Source of the DNA: Rhizobium sp. Root482
Lineage (GTDB): Bacteria; Pseudomonadota; Alphaproteobacteria; Rhizobiales; Rhizobiaceae
Length of the DNA stretch: 64,000 nucleotides
Direction of reading: 5' to 3'
NCBI RefSeq assembly: GCF_001426565.1
Contig: NZ_LMFA01000022.1
Location: forward strand, 125,479-189,478
The translations under genes and the position numbers were made by a program. The notes under the pieces are model-generated. The model was not told the DNA's origin and searched no databases. It worked only from the letters and a program-made list of their open reading frames with translations. Below, piece after piece: positions 36,391 to 45,702 of this stretch. Position 1 is the stretch's first letter. The number at the start of each line of letters is the position of its first letter.

Positions 36391-37992
36391 TCAGGCGGTG
36401 AAGGCGGCGCTCATCAGGGCCTGCGTATAGGTCTCGCGCGGCGCCTCGAAGATCGCCTCGGTCTCGCCCTCCTCGACGATCTTGCCGTCCTTCATCACCA
36501 CCACATAGTCCGACATTGCCTTGATGACCGAGAGGTCATGGCTGATGAAGATGTAGGATAGGCCGTTCTTGTTTTGCAGGTCGCGCAGCAGATCGATGAC
36601 CTGCCCCTGGACCGACCGGTCGAGGGCGGATGTCGGCTCGTCGAGGATGACCACTTTCGGCTTGAGGATGATGGCGCGGGCAATGGCGATGCGCTGGCGC
36701 TGGCCGCCGGAAAATTCGTGCGGATAGCGATTGCGCGCTGCCGGATCGAGCCCCACTTCCCTCAGGGCCTCGATGGCGCGCTTGTCGCGCGCGGCCCGGC
36801 TGAGCTGCGGCTCATGGACATAGAGGCCCTCGGTGATGATTTCGCCAACGGTCTGGCGCGGCGAGAGCGAACCGTAGGGGTCCTGGAAGACCAGCTGCAA
36901 TTCGCGCCGCAACGGACGCATCGCGGCGCGGCCGAAGTCGGAAATATCGGTGGTCTCGAAATTGTAGCGGCCGCTGCTCGGCACCAGCCGCAGCAAGGCA
37001 CGTCCGAGTGTGGATTTGCCGGAGCCGGATTCGCCGACGATGCCGATGGTCTGGCCCTGCCGCAAACGGATGCTGACGCCATCGACGGCACGGAATGTTC
37101 CGGCCGACCTGCCGAACAGGCCGCCGCCGGTGGCATAATCGACGGCGACATTGCGGCCTTCCAGGATGATCGGTGCATTATCCGCCGGCGCCGGTTTGTG
37201 GCCGCTCGGTTCGGCGGCAAGCAGCATCCTCGTATAATCCGCCTGTGGTCGCTCGAAAATGTCGGCCGTGGTGCCGGTTTCCACGACCTCGCCACGGCGC
37301 ATGACGACGACGCGGCTGGCGAAATGGCGCACGATGCCGAGATCATGGGTGATGAGCACGACCGCCATGCCGAAGCGCGCCTGCAGCGAATTGAGCAGGT
37401 CGAGGATCTGTGCCTGGATGGTCACGTCGAGCGCCGTCGTCGGCTCGTCGGCGATCAGGATGTCGGGATCATTGGCGAGCGCCATGGCGATCATCACGCG
37501 CTGGCGCTGGCCGCCGGACAATTCGTGCGGGTAGCTGTCGATCCGGCGGCCGGGCTCGGGGATGCCCACGAGTTCGAGCAGTTCCAGCACGCGCACACGC
37601 GCTTCCTTGAAGCTGCCGCCGCGATGATGGACGATCGGCTCGGCGATCTGCCGGCCGATCGTATAGAGCGGGTCGAGCGAGGTCATCGGCTCCTGGAAGA
37701 TCATGGTGATCCTGGCGCCGCGTACCTTGTTGAGGCTGTCGAGCGGCAGGCCGACCAGTTCCTGGCCGCGATATCTGGCCGAGCCCTCGACCGCGCCGTT
37801 GGCGGCAAGCAGGCCCATAATGCCCATCATCGTCTGACTCTTGCCGGAGCCCGACTCGCCGACGACGGCAATGGTCTCGCCGGCCTTGACGTCGAGATCG
37901 ATGCCCTTGACCGCTTCCACCGTGCCATCCGGCGTGGAGAAGCTGACCTTGAGGTTTTTGACCGACAGAATGGTTTCCTTGTTTTCTTCCAT
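36391..37992 (-). CDS. Oligopeptide-type ABC transporter, fused double ATPase
   Basis: A 533-residue protein holding two ABC ATPase domains, the OppD and OppF equivalents in one chain (YejF/GsiA type). Domain 1: Walker [11 protein letters not shown] near residue 41, signature [15 protein letters not shown], Walker [13 protein letters not shown]. Domain 2: Walker [12 protein letters not shown] near 320, signature [15 protein letters not shown], Walker [13 protein letters not shown]. It energises import through the two permeases encoded upstream; it follows the permease gene by one base. Confidence 0.9.
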   Translation of the reverse strand: MEENKETILSVKNLKVSFSTPDGTVEAVKGIDLDVKAGETIAVVGESGSGKSQTMMGIMGLLAANGAVEGSARYRGQELVGLPLDSLNKVRGARITMIFQEPMTSLDPLYTIGRQIAEPIVHHRGGSFKEARVRVLELLELVGIPEPGRRIDSYPHELSGGQRQRVMIAMALANDPDILIADEPTTALDVTIQAQILDLLNSLQARFGMAVVLITHDLGIVRHFASRVVVMRRGEVVETGTTADIFERPQADYTRMLLAAEPSGHKPAPADNAPIILEGRNVAVDYATGGGLFGRSAGTFRAVDGVSIRLRQGQTIGIVGESGSGKSTLGRALLRLVPSSGRYNFETTDISDFGRAAMRPLRRELQLVFQDPYGSLSPRQTVGEIITEGLYVHEPQLSRAARDKRAIEALREVGLDPAARNRYPHEFSGGQRQRIAIARAIILKPKVVILDEPTSALDRSVQGQVIDLLRDLQNKNGLSYIFISHDLSVIKAMSDYVVVMKDGKIVEEGETEAIFEAPRETYTQALMSAAFTA

Positions 37993-37993
37993 G

Positions 37994-39124
37994 TCAGCGA
38001 TCCTTCGGGTCGAGCGCGTCGCGCAGGCCGTCGCCGGCGAAGTTCAGCGAAAAGAGAGTGAGAACGAAGAAGATCGTCGGGAAGATCAGGAGCCAGGGCG
38101 ATGACTGGATATTGTTAGCGCCCTCGGCGATCAGCGCGCCCCAGCTCGTCAGCGGCGCCTGCACGCCCAGCCCGAGGAAGGACAGGAAGCTTTCGAGCAG
38201 GATGACCTTCGGCACCACGACGGTGACGAAGACCACCACCGGGCCGATCGTATTGGGGATGATATGGCGGCGGATGATCTGCCAGTCGGTCAGGCCGAGC
38301 GCCTGCGCCGCGCTCACGAATTCGCGCCGTTTCAAGGTCAGCGTCTGGCCGCGCACGATGCGGGCCATGTCCAGCCACTCGACCGCGCCGATGACAAGGA
38401 AGATCAGGATGAAGGAGCGGCCGAAGAAGACGACCAGCACCACCACGAGAAAGACGAAGGGCAGCGAATAGAGGATTTCCACGAAGCGCATCATCACATT
38501 GTCGACGCGTCCGCCGATATAGCCGGAGGTGGCGCCGTAAAGCACGCCGATGCTGAGCGAGACGAGACTGGCCAGCAGGCCGACGGCGATCGAGATCTGG
38601 CCGCCGAGCATGACCCGGGCCATCAGGTCGCGGCCGTTGGAATCGGTGCCGAACAGGAAATATTCGCGCGAGACGCTGCCGGTGAGCTTGAGCGTCCGAC
38701 CGTCGTCCTCGGTGGCTACGACCTGCGTGCCGTCGAATTCGTTGGCACGGTCGAAATAGCGGGTGGTGCGCGGATCGACCGGTTTGTCCGAGGTCACGGT
38801 CGCGGTGAAGATCTGTCCCTCGACGGCAAATTCCTTCAGCTCGACGCGCGCGCGCGACGCGACGCTCTCCATCACATCCTGAAGGCTCGACGCATCCGGC
38901 CGTGGCTCGAGGCTCGGCGGTATCGACACATAGGAGGGAAAGACCTGGTCGTAGCTGTGGCTGATGAAATAGGGGCCGACAAAGGAAAACAGGGCGATCA
39001 GCACTAGCATGATGCAGCTTGCCATGGCGGCGCGGTTGCGGCGGAAGCGCAGCGCCGCAAGCTGGAACAGGCTTCGGCTGGCGGTCTCAGGCGGCAGCGC
39101 CGCAGGGGTGAGGATGTCAGTCAT
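37994..39124 (-). CDS. Oligopeptide-type ABC transporter permease (OppC/YejE-like)
   Basis: A 376-residue inner-membrane permease, longer than the usual 280-300 residues because of an approximately 100-residue extracytoplasmic insertion (about residues 65-165) after the first membrane helix, as in YejE-type subunits. The EAA loop is REFVSAAQALGLTDWQIIRRHIIPNTIGPV. ESFLSFLGLGVQAPLTSWGALI is the characteristic C-terminal motif of the OppC family. Its start overlaps the OppB-like gene by eight bases. Confidence 0.88.
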   Translation of the reverse strand: MTDILTPAALPPETASRSLFQLAALRFRRNRAAMASCIMLVLIALFSFVGPYFISHSYDQVFPSYVSIPPSLEPRPDASSLQDVMESVASRARVELKEFAVEGQIFTATVTSDKPVDPRTTRYFDRANEFDGTQVVATEDDGRTLKLTGSVSREYFLFGTDSNGRDLMARVMLGGQISIAVGLLASLVSLSIGVLYGATSGYIGGRVDNVMMRFVEILYSLPFVFLVVVLVVFFGRSFILIFLVIGAVEWLDMARIVRGQTLTLKRREFVSAAQALGLTDWQIIRRHIIPNTIGPVVVFVTVVVPKVILLESFLSFLGLGVQAPLTSWGALIAEGANNIQSSPWLLIFPTIFFVLTLFSLNFAGDGLRDALDPKDR

Positions 39125-40040
39125 GGCGAACCCTCGGATCGAGAAGGCCGTAGAGAATATCGACCAGAAGATTGAAGACGATGACGAAGATGGCGATGAG
39201 CACGACGGTCCCCATCACCAGCGTATAATCACGGTTGATGGCGCCGAGCACGAAATAGCGGCCGACCCCGGGAATGGTGAAGATCGTCTCGATGACCGCC
39301 GAGCCGGTGAGCAGGGCGGCCGCGGCCGGAGCGAGATAGGAGACCACCGGCAACATGGCCGCGCGCATGGCATGGGTAACGACGACGACGCGCGATGGCA
39401 GGCCGTAGGCGCGGGCGGTGCGGATATGGTCGGTATGCATCGCCTCGATCATCGAGCCGCGCGTCAGCCGGGCAAAGACCGCAAGCTGCGGAAGCGCCAG
39501 GGCGATCATCGGCAGGATCAGGAAGCGCAGCGAGCCGTCGCCCCAGCTGCCGGCCGGCAGCCAGGCGAGGCTGATCGCGAAGATCAGCGTCAGCACCGGA
39601 CCGACGACGAAATTCGGTACGGTGACGCCGACCGTGGAGACGGACATGATCAGGAAATCGAAGGCACTGTTCTGCCGGAGCGCGGCGATTGTGCCGGCCA
39701 GCACGCCGCCGACAAGTGCCAGAAGCAACGCATAGCCGCCGAGCTGAAGCGAATAGGGCAGGCCCTTGCCGATCAGTTCGAAGACGGTGTTGTCCTTGTA
39801 GATGTAGCTCGGGCCGAAATCGCCGGTGACGGCATTGCCGATATAGGTGAGGTACTGGCTCCAGAGCGGCTGGTCGAGATGATAGGTCCGCATCAGGTTC
39901 GCCATGGTCTGCGGCGGCAGCGGACGCTCGAGATTGAAGGGGCCGCCGGGGGCGAACCGCATCAGGAAGAAGGAAATCGTGACGACGATGAACAGGGTCG
40001 GCACGGCGCTCGCGAGGCGACGCAGGACGAAGGAAATCAT
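39117..40040 (-). CDS. Oligopeptide-type ABC transporter permease (OppB/DppB-like)
   Basis: A 307-residue permease with six membrane helices. MISFVLRRLASAVPTLFIVVTISFFLMRFAPGGPF is the family start and DHIRTARAYGLPSRVVVVTHAMRAAMLPVV the EAA-type loop. TIFTIPGVGRYFVLGAINRDYTLVMG is the conserved C-terminal region. Probably expressed with the binding protein encoded 56 bases upstream; a strong hairpin lies in that gap. Confidence 0.9.
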   Translation of the reverse strand: MISFVLRRLASAVPTLFIVVTISFFLMRFAPGGPFNLERPLPPQTMANLMRTYHLDQPLWSQYLTYIGNAVTGDFGPSYIYKDNTVFELIGKGLPYSLQLGGYALLLALVGGVLAGTIAALRQNSAFDFLIMSVSTVGVTVPNFVVGPVLTLIFAISLAWLPAGSWGDGSLRFLILPMIALALPQLAVFARLTRGSMIEAMHTDHIRTARAYGLPSRVVVVTHAMRAAMLPVVSYLAPAAAALLTGSAVIETIFTIPGVGRYFVLGAINRDYTLVMGTVVLIAIFVIVFNLLVDILYGLLDPRVRHD

Positions 40041-40060
40041 GGCTTTGCTCTCTGATCGTT

Positions 40061-40090
40061 GACGAGCGGCAGCAATCGCCGCCGCTCGTC
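40061..40090. terminator. Intercistronic hairpin between binding protein and permease genes
   Basis: Perfect ten-base stem GACGAGCGGC / GCCGCTCGTC with a ten-base loop. No T tract, so it more likely stabilises the upstream binding-protein mRNA or attenuates read-through than fully terminates. Confidence 0.65.
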
Positions 40091-40096
40091 AGTCCG

Positions 40097-41695
40097 TTAT
40101 TCGGAAACGCTCAGGAAGCGGCTGAGATGGGCGTTGACGGCATTGTCCTGCCAGCCCTTCACCTTGTCGGAGACCAGCCAGAGATCGGCCTGGGTCAGGA
40201 ACGGCGCGATCGGCTGTTCCTTCATGAGCAGCGCTTCGGCCTCGTGAAGCGTCTTCGAGCGTGCCGCCGGATCGGTCTCCTCATAGGATTTCTTCATCAG
40301 GGCGTCGAAGTCGGCATTCTCGAAATGACCGTAGTTGAAGGTCTTGTTCGAGGAGAGGCTGAGGGCCAGGAAGTTTTCGGCATCCGCATAGTCGGCGACC
40401 CAGCCGGCCCGGGCGACGTTGAACTTGCCGCCTTCCTGCAGATAGGCGTAGTGCGAGGACACGTCGAGATTGACCAGCGAGACCTTGGCGCCGAACGTGT
40501 TCTTCCACATATCGGCAACGGCGGTCGCCACGCGCTCATGGTTGGGGTTGGTATTGTAGCGGATTTCGATGTCGAGCGGCTTGCCACCCTCGCCGTAGCC
40601 GGCTTCCTTCATCAGCGCGAGCGCTTCGTCCTCGCGGTCGAGCTGGGATTTGTCGGCAAAATCGGCCTTGGACGGATCGCCGTAGCTCGCCATGCCCGGG
40701 GGCACCATGGAATAGGACGGCAGTTGCGAGCCGGAATAGATTTCCTTGGCGAGGAAGTCGCGATCGACGGCCATCGACAGGGCGCGGCGGACGCGCACGT
40801 CGCTATAGGGTTCCTGGCGCGTATCGAAGGCGTAGTAATAGGTGGCAAGCGTCGGAGACACATGGACCTGTTCGCCATAGGACTTGCGCAGGCGGTCCAG
40901 CTGGTCGGCGGAGAAATTATAGGCGAGGTCCATTTCCTTGGCCTCGAAGCGGCGCACCGATGCCGCCTGGTCGTCGATCGGGTAGAAGATCACCTTGTCG
41001 ATCTTGATATTGGCCGCGTCCCAATGATTGGCGTTCTTTTCCACCGTCAGGCTGTCATTGGGCACATGCGCGGTCAATTTATAGCCGCCGTTGGAGACCA
41101 TGATGCCGGGCTTGACGAAATCGGCGCCGTTCTTTTCGACGCTGGTCTTGGAAACGGGCAGGGCGGTCTGGTGGGCAAGCAGTTCGAGGAAGAAGGGCGT
41201 CGGGCGCTCGAGCGTGATTTCCAGCGTCTTTTCGTCCACGGCCTTCAAGCCCAGCTGGTCCACGGGCAGTTCACCCTTGTTGACCTTCTCGGCATTCTTG
41301 ATCGGGAAAAGGATATTGGCATAACCGGCCGCCGTCTTCGGGTCCTCGACGCGGCGGATGGAGAAGACGAAGTCCTCGGCTGTCACCGGCGAACCGTCGG
41401 ACCATTTGCCATCTGCACGCAGCTTGAAGGTATAGACGGTGCCGTCATCGGAGACCGTCCAACTTTCCGCCGCACCGGGAGAAACCTTGCCGGAGGCGTC
41501 ATAGACGGTCAGGCCTTCATAGAGATCCTTGAGGATGAACTCCTCGATATTGATCGAGGTATGGGCCTGGTCGAGCGTCTGCGGCTCGCCGGCATTGCCG
41601 CGGTGCAGAACGGTTTCGGCAAGCACAGGGCTCGCGCCGATGAGAAACGTTGCCAGCAGGGCTGCCGTACGCAGGTTGATTTTTGCCAATGTCAT
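40097..41695 (-). CDS. Oligopeptide-type ABC transporter periplasmic binding protein (OppA-like)
   Basis: A 532-residue family 5 extracellular solute-binding protein. It has a signal peptide (INLRTAALLATFLIGASPVLA, cut near residue 26), followed by ETVLHRGNAGEPQTLDQAHTSINIEEFILKDLYEGLTVYD. The family signature SDGSPVTAEDFVFSIRRVEDP is near residue 100. It resembles OppA/MppA proteins that bind tri- to pentapeptides or murein peptides. First gene of the leftward four-gene transporter operon. Ligand is unproven. Confidence 0.9.
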   Translation of the reverse strand: MTLAKINLRTAALLATFLIGASPVLAETVLHRGNAGEPQTLDQAHTSINIEEFILKDLYEGLTVYDASGKVSPGAAESWTVSDDGTVYTFKLRADGKWSDGSPVTAEDFVFSIRRVEDPKTAAGYANILFPIKNAEKVNKGELPVDQLGLKAVDEKTLEITLERPTPFFLELLAHQTALPVSKTSVEKNGADFVKPGIMVSNGGYKLTAHVPNDSLTVEKNANHWDAANIKIDKVIFYPIDDQAASVRRFEAKEMDLAYNFSADQLDRLRKSYGEQVHVSPTLATYYYAFDTRQEPYSDVRVRRALSMAVDRDFLAKEIYSGSQLPSYSMVPPGMASYGDPSKADFADKSQLDREDEALALMKEAGYGEGGKPLDIEIRYNTNPNHERVATAVADMWKNTFGAKVSLVNLDVSSHYAYLQEGGKFNVARAGWVADYADAENFLALSLSSNKTFNYGHFENADFDALMKKSYEETDPAARSKTLHEAEALLMKEQPIAPFLTQADLWLVSDKVKGWQDNAVNAHLSRFLSVSE

Positions 41696-42333
41696 TCTTG
41701 TTTTCCTTCCCCTCTTAAGGTTGCGAAGGCACGAGAGAATGCCAATTTTTTTGCAAAGGCAAGGCTCTTGTCATGGGCAAAGCCGGATCGTTTCGGCGCC
41801 GCTTGGGCGGATGCGTCTTTCCGGTTGTATTTCAATCGCGCCCTTTTTCGCTCCCTTTGCGCCGATGCTTTCGGTTCCGGAGCCGGATCATAATGGTAAC
41901 ACGCAACTTCGTTGATCCAAACCGCCCGTCTCGCGAAACATAGATGCGTATTCTCGTTGCGCCTCGAAAGGATCACAAAGGATCTCCGACCGTTGCAAGA
42001 GCCAGCCGACACGCCGGAAGCCAGTCAAGAAAATGACGCGTAAAATTTACGTCATTCAATTTTCGATTGTGCCTCCTGCCGTCGAGTTTCCGGAATTTTT
42101 CCACAGCCTCCAACCTAAAACGGTTTAGGTTCGGAAGGGCTCGTATTTCCGCCTTTGCGCCGGTTGCCAAACCCGGATCATCAATTATGTTGCAGGCAAA
42201 TCCGCCCCATTTTTTTGACTGAGGCCCGGTTATCACTGCCAGTTCGGCGTTTGCGGTCGGCCTTCTGCTCAAGCGGAGAATAAGAGGACGCCTTGTCGCT
42301 TGGAACAATGGCGCCAGTAAACGGGAGACCTGA
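41696..42333. other. 638-base divergent regulatory region oppA-like/fba
   Basis: No convincing gene: two frames on the minus strand (41692-42012 and 41973-42383) lack ribosome-binding sites and family-like composition. The region is comparatively AT-rich and has an imperfect inverted repeat AATGACGCGTAAA/TTTACGTCATT (42033-42057) and a LacI-type palindrome at 42112-42131. The size suggests complex control of one or both divergent operons. Confidence 0.5.
42112..42131. promoter_or_regulatory. LacI-family-type operator candidate upstream of fba
   Basis: The 20-base sequence AACCTAAAACGGTTTAGGTT is an inverted repeat centred on CG with a single mismatch pair beside the centre, the usual form of LacI-family sites. 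It lies about 200 bases before the fba start in the control region of a gluconate-type operon. No LacI-family gene is in the window. Confidence 0.5.
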
Positions 42334-43380
42334 ATGGCCTTGATCACCCTGCGGCAATTGCTCGACCACGCAGCCGAAAACAATTATGCGCTGCCCGCCT
42401 TCAACGTGAACAACCTGGAATATATTCAGGCCGTCATGCGCGCAGCCGATGCGACGGATTCGCCGGTCATCCTGCAGGCCAGCCGCGGCGCGCGCGCCTA
42501 TGCCGGCGATGCCTTCCTGCGCCACCTCATTCTCGGCGCGGCGGAAGAATATCCGCATATCCCGATCTGCCTCCATCTCGATCACGGCGACCAGCCCTCC
42601 ACCTGCATTTCGGCGATCACCAACGGCTTCACCTCGGTGATGATGGATGGCTCGCTGCTGGCCGACGGCAAGACGGTGGCCAGCTACGACTACAATGTCG
42701 CCGTCACCGCCGAAGTGGTGAAGTTCGCCCATGCCGCCGGCGTTTCGGTCGAAGGCGAACTTGGCTGTCTCGGAAATCTGGAAACGGGTGCCGGCGAGAA
42801 GGAAGACGGCCACGGCTTCGAGGGCAAGCTGTCGCGCGAGGAGTTGCTGACCGATCCGGAGCAGGCGTTCGATTTCGTCGAGAAGACCGGTGTCGATGCC
42901 CTGGCGGTCGCGATTGGCACCAGCCACGGCGCCTACAAGTTCACCCGCGCGCCGGACGGCGAGATCCTTTCGATCGAGACCATCGCCAAGATCCACAAGC
43001 GCCTGCCGAACACCCATATGGTCATGCACGGGTCGTCCTCCGTGCCGCAGGACCTTCAGGACCTGTTCAACGAATTCGGCGGCAAGATGAAGCAGACCTG
43101 GGGCGTGCCGGTGTCCGAAATCCAGAAGGCGATCCCGCTCGGCGTCCGCAAGGTCAATATCGATACGGATCTGCGCCTCGCCTTCACCGGCGAAATCCGC
43201 AAGCATCATCTGCAGCAGCCGGATAATTTCGATCCGCGCAACTATCTCAAGCCCGCGACCGCGCGCATGGTCGAGGTCTGCAAGGAACGCTTCCAGGCCT
43301 TCAATACGGCCGGACAGGCGTCGAAAATCCGCATCAAGCGCCTGCCCGAGATGGCGAAGGCCTATTCGAAGACGGTTTGA
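42334..43380 (+). CDS. fba: Class II fructose-bisphosphate aldolase (Calvin-cycle subtype)
   Basis: A 348-residue zinc-dependent aldolase. Zinc-ligand and catalytic motifs are present: [14 protein letters not shown] (His-Asp-His), [41 protein letters not shown], and phosphate-binding [16 protein letters not shown]. The arrangement fits the CbbA-like class IIB subtype. It cleaves fructose 1,6-bisphosphate to triose phosphates. It begins an apparently co-directional group with an SDR dehydrogenase and gluconokinase, so a role in sugar-acid use or a related ketose bisphosphate cannot be excluded. GGGAGACC precedes the ATG. Confidence 0.87.
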   Translation: MALITLRQLLDHAAENNYALPAFNVNNLEYIQAVMRAADATDSPVILQASRGARAYAGDAFLRHLILGAAEEYPHIPICLHLDHGDQPSTCISAITNGFTSVMMDGSLLADGKTVASYDYNVAVTAEVVKFAHAAGVSVEGELGCLGNLETGAGEKEDGHGFEGKLSREELLTDPEQAFDFVEKTGVDALAVAIGTSHGAYKFTRAPDGEILSIETIAKIHKRLPNTHMVMHGSSSVPQDLQDLFNEFGGKMKQTWGVPVSEIQKAIPLGVRKVNIDTDLRLAFTGEIRKHHLQQPDNFDPRNYLKPATARMVEVCKERFQAFNTAGQASKIRIKRLPEMAKAYSKTV

Positions 43381-43392
43381 GGCCTTAAAGGT

Positions 43393-43410
43393 GGCGGGAG
43401 AAATCCCGCC
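43393..43410. other. Intercistronic hairpin fba/SDR
   Basis: Stem GGCGGG / CCCGCC with six-base loop AGAAAT in the 50-base gap; may modulate mRNA processing between the two genes. Confidence 0.4.
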
Positions 43411-43430
43411 ATACCCCCGAAAGGCTGCCC

Positions 43431-44198
43431 ATGCGCTCCACACTCTTTGATCTGACCGGCCGACGCGCCCTCGTCACCGGTTCCAGCCAGGGCATCGGCC
43501 TCGCGCTGGCCGAAGGGCTCGCCGCCCATGGCGCCCATGTCATCGTCAACGGTCGCGACAGGGCGAAGGTCGAGGCCGCGGTCCAAATCTTGCGTGACAA
43601 AGGTCATACCGCCGAGGCGGCCGCCTTCGACGTAACCAGCAAGGATGCCGTCGCCGATGCGGTTTCGGATATCGAGAGCCGGCATGGCTCCATCGACATC
43701 CTGATCAACAATGCCGGCATGCAGTTCCGCGCGCCGCTCGAGGATTTTCCCGCCGACCGGTGGGAGCAATTGCTGACGACGAATATTTCCAGCGTGTTCT
43801 ATGTCGGACAGGCCGTCGCCCGCTTCATGATCGGCCGTGGCCGTGGCAAGATCGTCAATATCGCCTCGGTCCAGAGCGAGCTTGCCCGCCCGGGCATCGC
43901 ACCCTACACCGCGACCAAGGGCGCAGTGCGCAACCTGACGCGCGGCATGTGCGCCGACTGGGCGCGCCATGGGCTGCAGGTCAACGCCATTGCCCCCGGC
44001 TATTTCAAGACGCCGCTCAATCAGGCGCTGGTCGACGATCCGGAGTTTTCAACCTGGCTGGAAAAGCGTACACCGGCGGCGCGCTGGGGCAATGTCGAGG
44101 AACTGGTCGGTTCGGCCGTTTTCCTGGCGAGCAATGCATCTTCTTTCGTGAATGGACACACACTCTATGTCGACGGCGGTCTCACAACCTCTCTTTGA
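43431..44198 (+). CDS. SDR-family oxidoreductase, probable gluconate 5-dehydrogenase
   Basis: A 255-residue classical short-chain dehydrogenase. TGSSQGIGLALAEG is the NAD(P)-binding TGxxxGxG, NNAGMQFRAPLED follows, the active-site tyrosine and lysine are in APYTATKGAVRN, and Ser is in NIASVQSELA. It is closest in style to IdnO/Ga5DH, which reduces 5-ketogluconate to gluconate. The downstream gluconokinase gene, which overlaps its 3' end, supports that assignment. Confidence 0.8.
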   Translation: MRSTLFDLTGRRALVTGSSQGIGLALAEGLAAHGAHVIVNGRDRAKVEAAVQILRDKGHTAEAAAFDVTSKDAVADAVSDIESRHGSIDILINNAGMQFRAPLEDFPADRWEQLLTTNISSVFYVGQAVARFMIGRGRGKIVNIASVQSELARPGIAPYTATKGAVRNLTRGMCADWARHGLQVNAIAPGYFKTPLNQALVDDPEFSTWLEKRTPAARWGNVEELVGSAVFLASNASSFVNGHTLYVDGGLTTSL

Positions 44199-44718
44199 CG
44201 ATCAGGCCCTGCCGATCGTCGTCATGGGCGTCAGCGGATGCGGCAAGACCTCGGTCGGCCAGCGGCTTTCCGAAGCGCTCCAATGCCGCTTCATCGAGGG
44301 CGACAGCCTGCATCCGCCGGCCAATATTGCAAAGATGTCTGCCGGCATCGCTCTGACGGATGAGGATCGCTGGCCCTGGCTCGACATTATCGGCGGCCTG
44401 ATCGGTGAAGGCACGGGACGGCACGAGCGGGTTATCCTGTCCTGTTCGGCCTTGAAGAAGGTCTATCGGGACCGATTGCGGGCCGCGGCCGGCGGTCGGC
44501 TCGCCTTCGTCTTCCTTGAAGGGTCGCGTGCGGTCCTGGAAGAGCGGATGAAGTCCCGCAGCGGTCATTTCATGCCGCCCGCACTACTCGAAAGCCAGTT
44601 GGCCACGCTTGAGTCGCCACGCGGCGAGCCGGATGTGGTGACCGTCGATGTCGACCTGCCGCTGGCCGCGATCGTCGAAAGAGCCTTGGCCGGATTGCGG
44701 GAATTGCCCCTGGAGTAG
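44167..44718 (+). CDS. gntK: Gluconokinase (GntK/IdnK type)
   Basis: A 183-residue P-loop kinase phosphorylating D-gluconate to 6-phosphogluconate. Walker A is GVSGCGKTSVG, followed by FIEGDSLHPPANIAKMSAGIALTDEDRWPWL, the gluconate kinase signature, then VILSCSALKKVYRDRLR. Both ATG codons at 44152 and 44167 are in frame and lie inside the end of the SDR gene. I prefer 44167, which gives the usual short lead before the P-loop. The overlap of 32-47 bases implies coupled translation. Confidence 0.88.
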   Translation: MSTAVSQPLFDDQALPIVVMGVSGCGKTSVGQRLSEALQCRFIEGDSLHPPANIAKMSAGIALTDEDRWPWLDIIGGLIGEGTGRHERVILSCSALKKVYRDRLRAAAGGRLAFVFLEGSRAVLEERMKSRSGHFMPPALLESQLATLESPRGEPDVVTVDVDLPLAAIVERALAGLRELPLE

Positions 44719-44762
44719 GACGCCGGCCGCAAAAGCGCTTTACAATGCCGCTTGCCTTTGGT

Positions 44763-44773
44763 TTGTCAGACAA
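44763..44773. promoter_or_regulatory. FadR/FCD-type GntR operator candidate
   Basis: TTGTCAGACAA is a perfect 11-base palindrome matching the TnGTnnnACnA pattern used by FadR-subfamily GntR regulators, placed 30 bases before the FAH-family start. The regulator itself is not in the window. Confidence 0.5.
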
Positions 44774-44802
44774 CACGACAAACTTTTGCAGGGAAGAAAA
44801 GC

Positions 44803-45642
44803 ATGAAACTTTTGCGCTACGGACCCCTCGGTTCGGAAAAGCCGGGCGTTCTCGGCACGGACGGCCAGATTCGCGATCTGAGCGGTCTGATCGCCGATGT
44901 GGGTGGAGAGGCGATCAGCGACATGGGCTGGGCCAAGAGCCTCGATATCGACGGCCTCCCGGTCGTCGCGGGCAATCCCCGGCTCGGCGCCTGCGTCGCG
45001 GGCACCGGCAAATTCATCTGCATCGGGCTGAACTACGCCGACCACGCTGCTGAAACCGGCGCCACCGTGCCGCCGGAGCCGGTGATCTTCATGAAGGCGA
45101 CCTCGGCGATCGTCGGCCCGAACGACGATGTGATCATTCCGCGCGGATCCGAGGCCACGGACTGGGAAGTCGAGCTTGGCGTCGTTATCGGCAAGAAGGC
45201 CAAATATGTTGCCGAAGCCGATGCGATGGAGCATGTCGCCGGCTATTGCGTCATCAACGATGTGTCCGAGCGTGATTTCCAGACCAAGCGCTCGGGCCAG
45301 TGGACCAAGGGCAAGTCCTGCGACACGTTCGGTCCGACCGGCCCCTGGCTGGTGACCCGCGACGAAGTGGCCGACCCGCAGAAGCTGAAAATGTGGCTGA
45401 CCGTCAACGGCGTCACCAAGCAGGACGGGTCCTCGAAGACCATGGTCTACGGCGTCGCCCATGTGGTGAGCTATCTCAGCCAGTTCATGACGCTGCATCC
45501 CGGCGACATCATCTCCACGGGTACGCCGCCCGGCGTCGGCATGGGCTTCAAGCCGCCGCACTATCTGAAGCCCGGCGATGTGGTCGAACTCGGCATCGAG
45601 GGCCTGGGAACCCAGAAGCAGACTTTCGTCGCCGACGTCTGA
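44803..45642 (+). CDS. Fumarylacetoacetate hydrolase-family enzyme
   Basis: A 279-residue FAH-fold protein. Metal ligands appear in PVIFMKATSAIVGPNDDVIIPRG, then DWEVELGVVIGK (Glu pair) and the Asp in CVINDVSERDFQ. STGTPPGVGMGFKPP is the conserved glycine-rich loop. Such proteins include ureidoglycolate lyase-like enzymes, acylpyruvases and 2,4-didehydro-3-deoxy-sugar acid hydrolases; the adjacent gluconate genes favour a sugar-acid role. The ATG at 44803 follows AGGGAAGAAAAGC. A rho-independent terminator follows. Confidence 0.83.
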   Translation: MKLLRYGPLGSEKPGVLGTDGQIRDLSGLIADVGGEAISDMGWAKSLDIDGLPVVAGNPRLGACVAGTGKFICIGLNYADHAAETGATVPPEPVIFMKATSAIVGPNDDVIIPRGSEATDWEVELGVVIGKKAKYVAEADAMEHVAGYCVINDVSERDFQTKRSGQWTKGKSCDTFGPTGPWLVTRDEVADPQKLKMWLTVNGVTKQDGSSKTMVYGVAHVVSYLSQFMTLHPGDIISTGTPPGVGMGFKPPHYLKPGDVVELGIEGLGTQKQTFVADV

Positions 45643-45661
45643 GTGCTTTTCCCGATCCATC

Positions 45662-45695
45662 AAAGGGCGCGGTGCAAAGGCATCGCGCCCTTTTT
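45662..45695. terminator. Rho-independent terminator
   Basis: Perfect ten-base stem AAAGGGCGCG / CGCGCCCTTT followed by TT, between the FAH-family gene and the convergent phnF. Confidence 0.85.
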
Positions 45696-45702
45696 CGTGG
45701 CC

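Noticed and set aside
41692-42012. 106-codon minus-strand frame overlapping the OppA-like start by four bases
   Set aside because: Composition is irregular, there is no ribosome-binding site, and it crosses the probable promoter of the transporter operon.
41973-42383. 136-codon minus-strand frame upstream of fba
   Set aside because: It runs antisense into the fba start and contains both palindromic operator candidates; no family resemblance.
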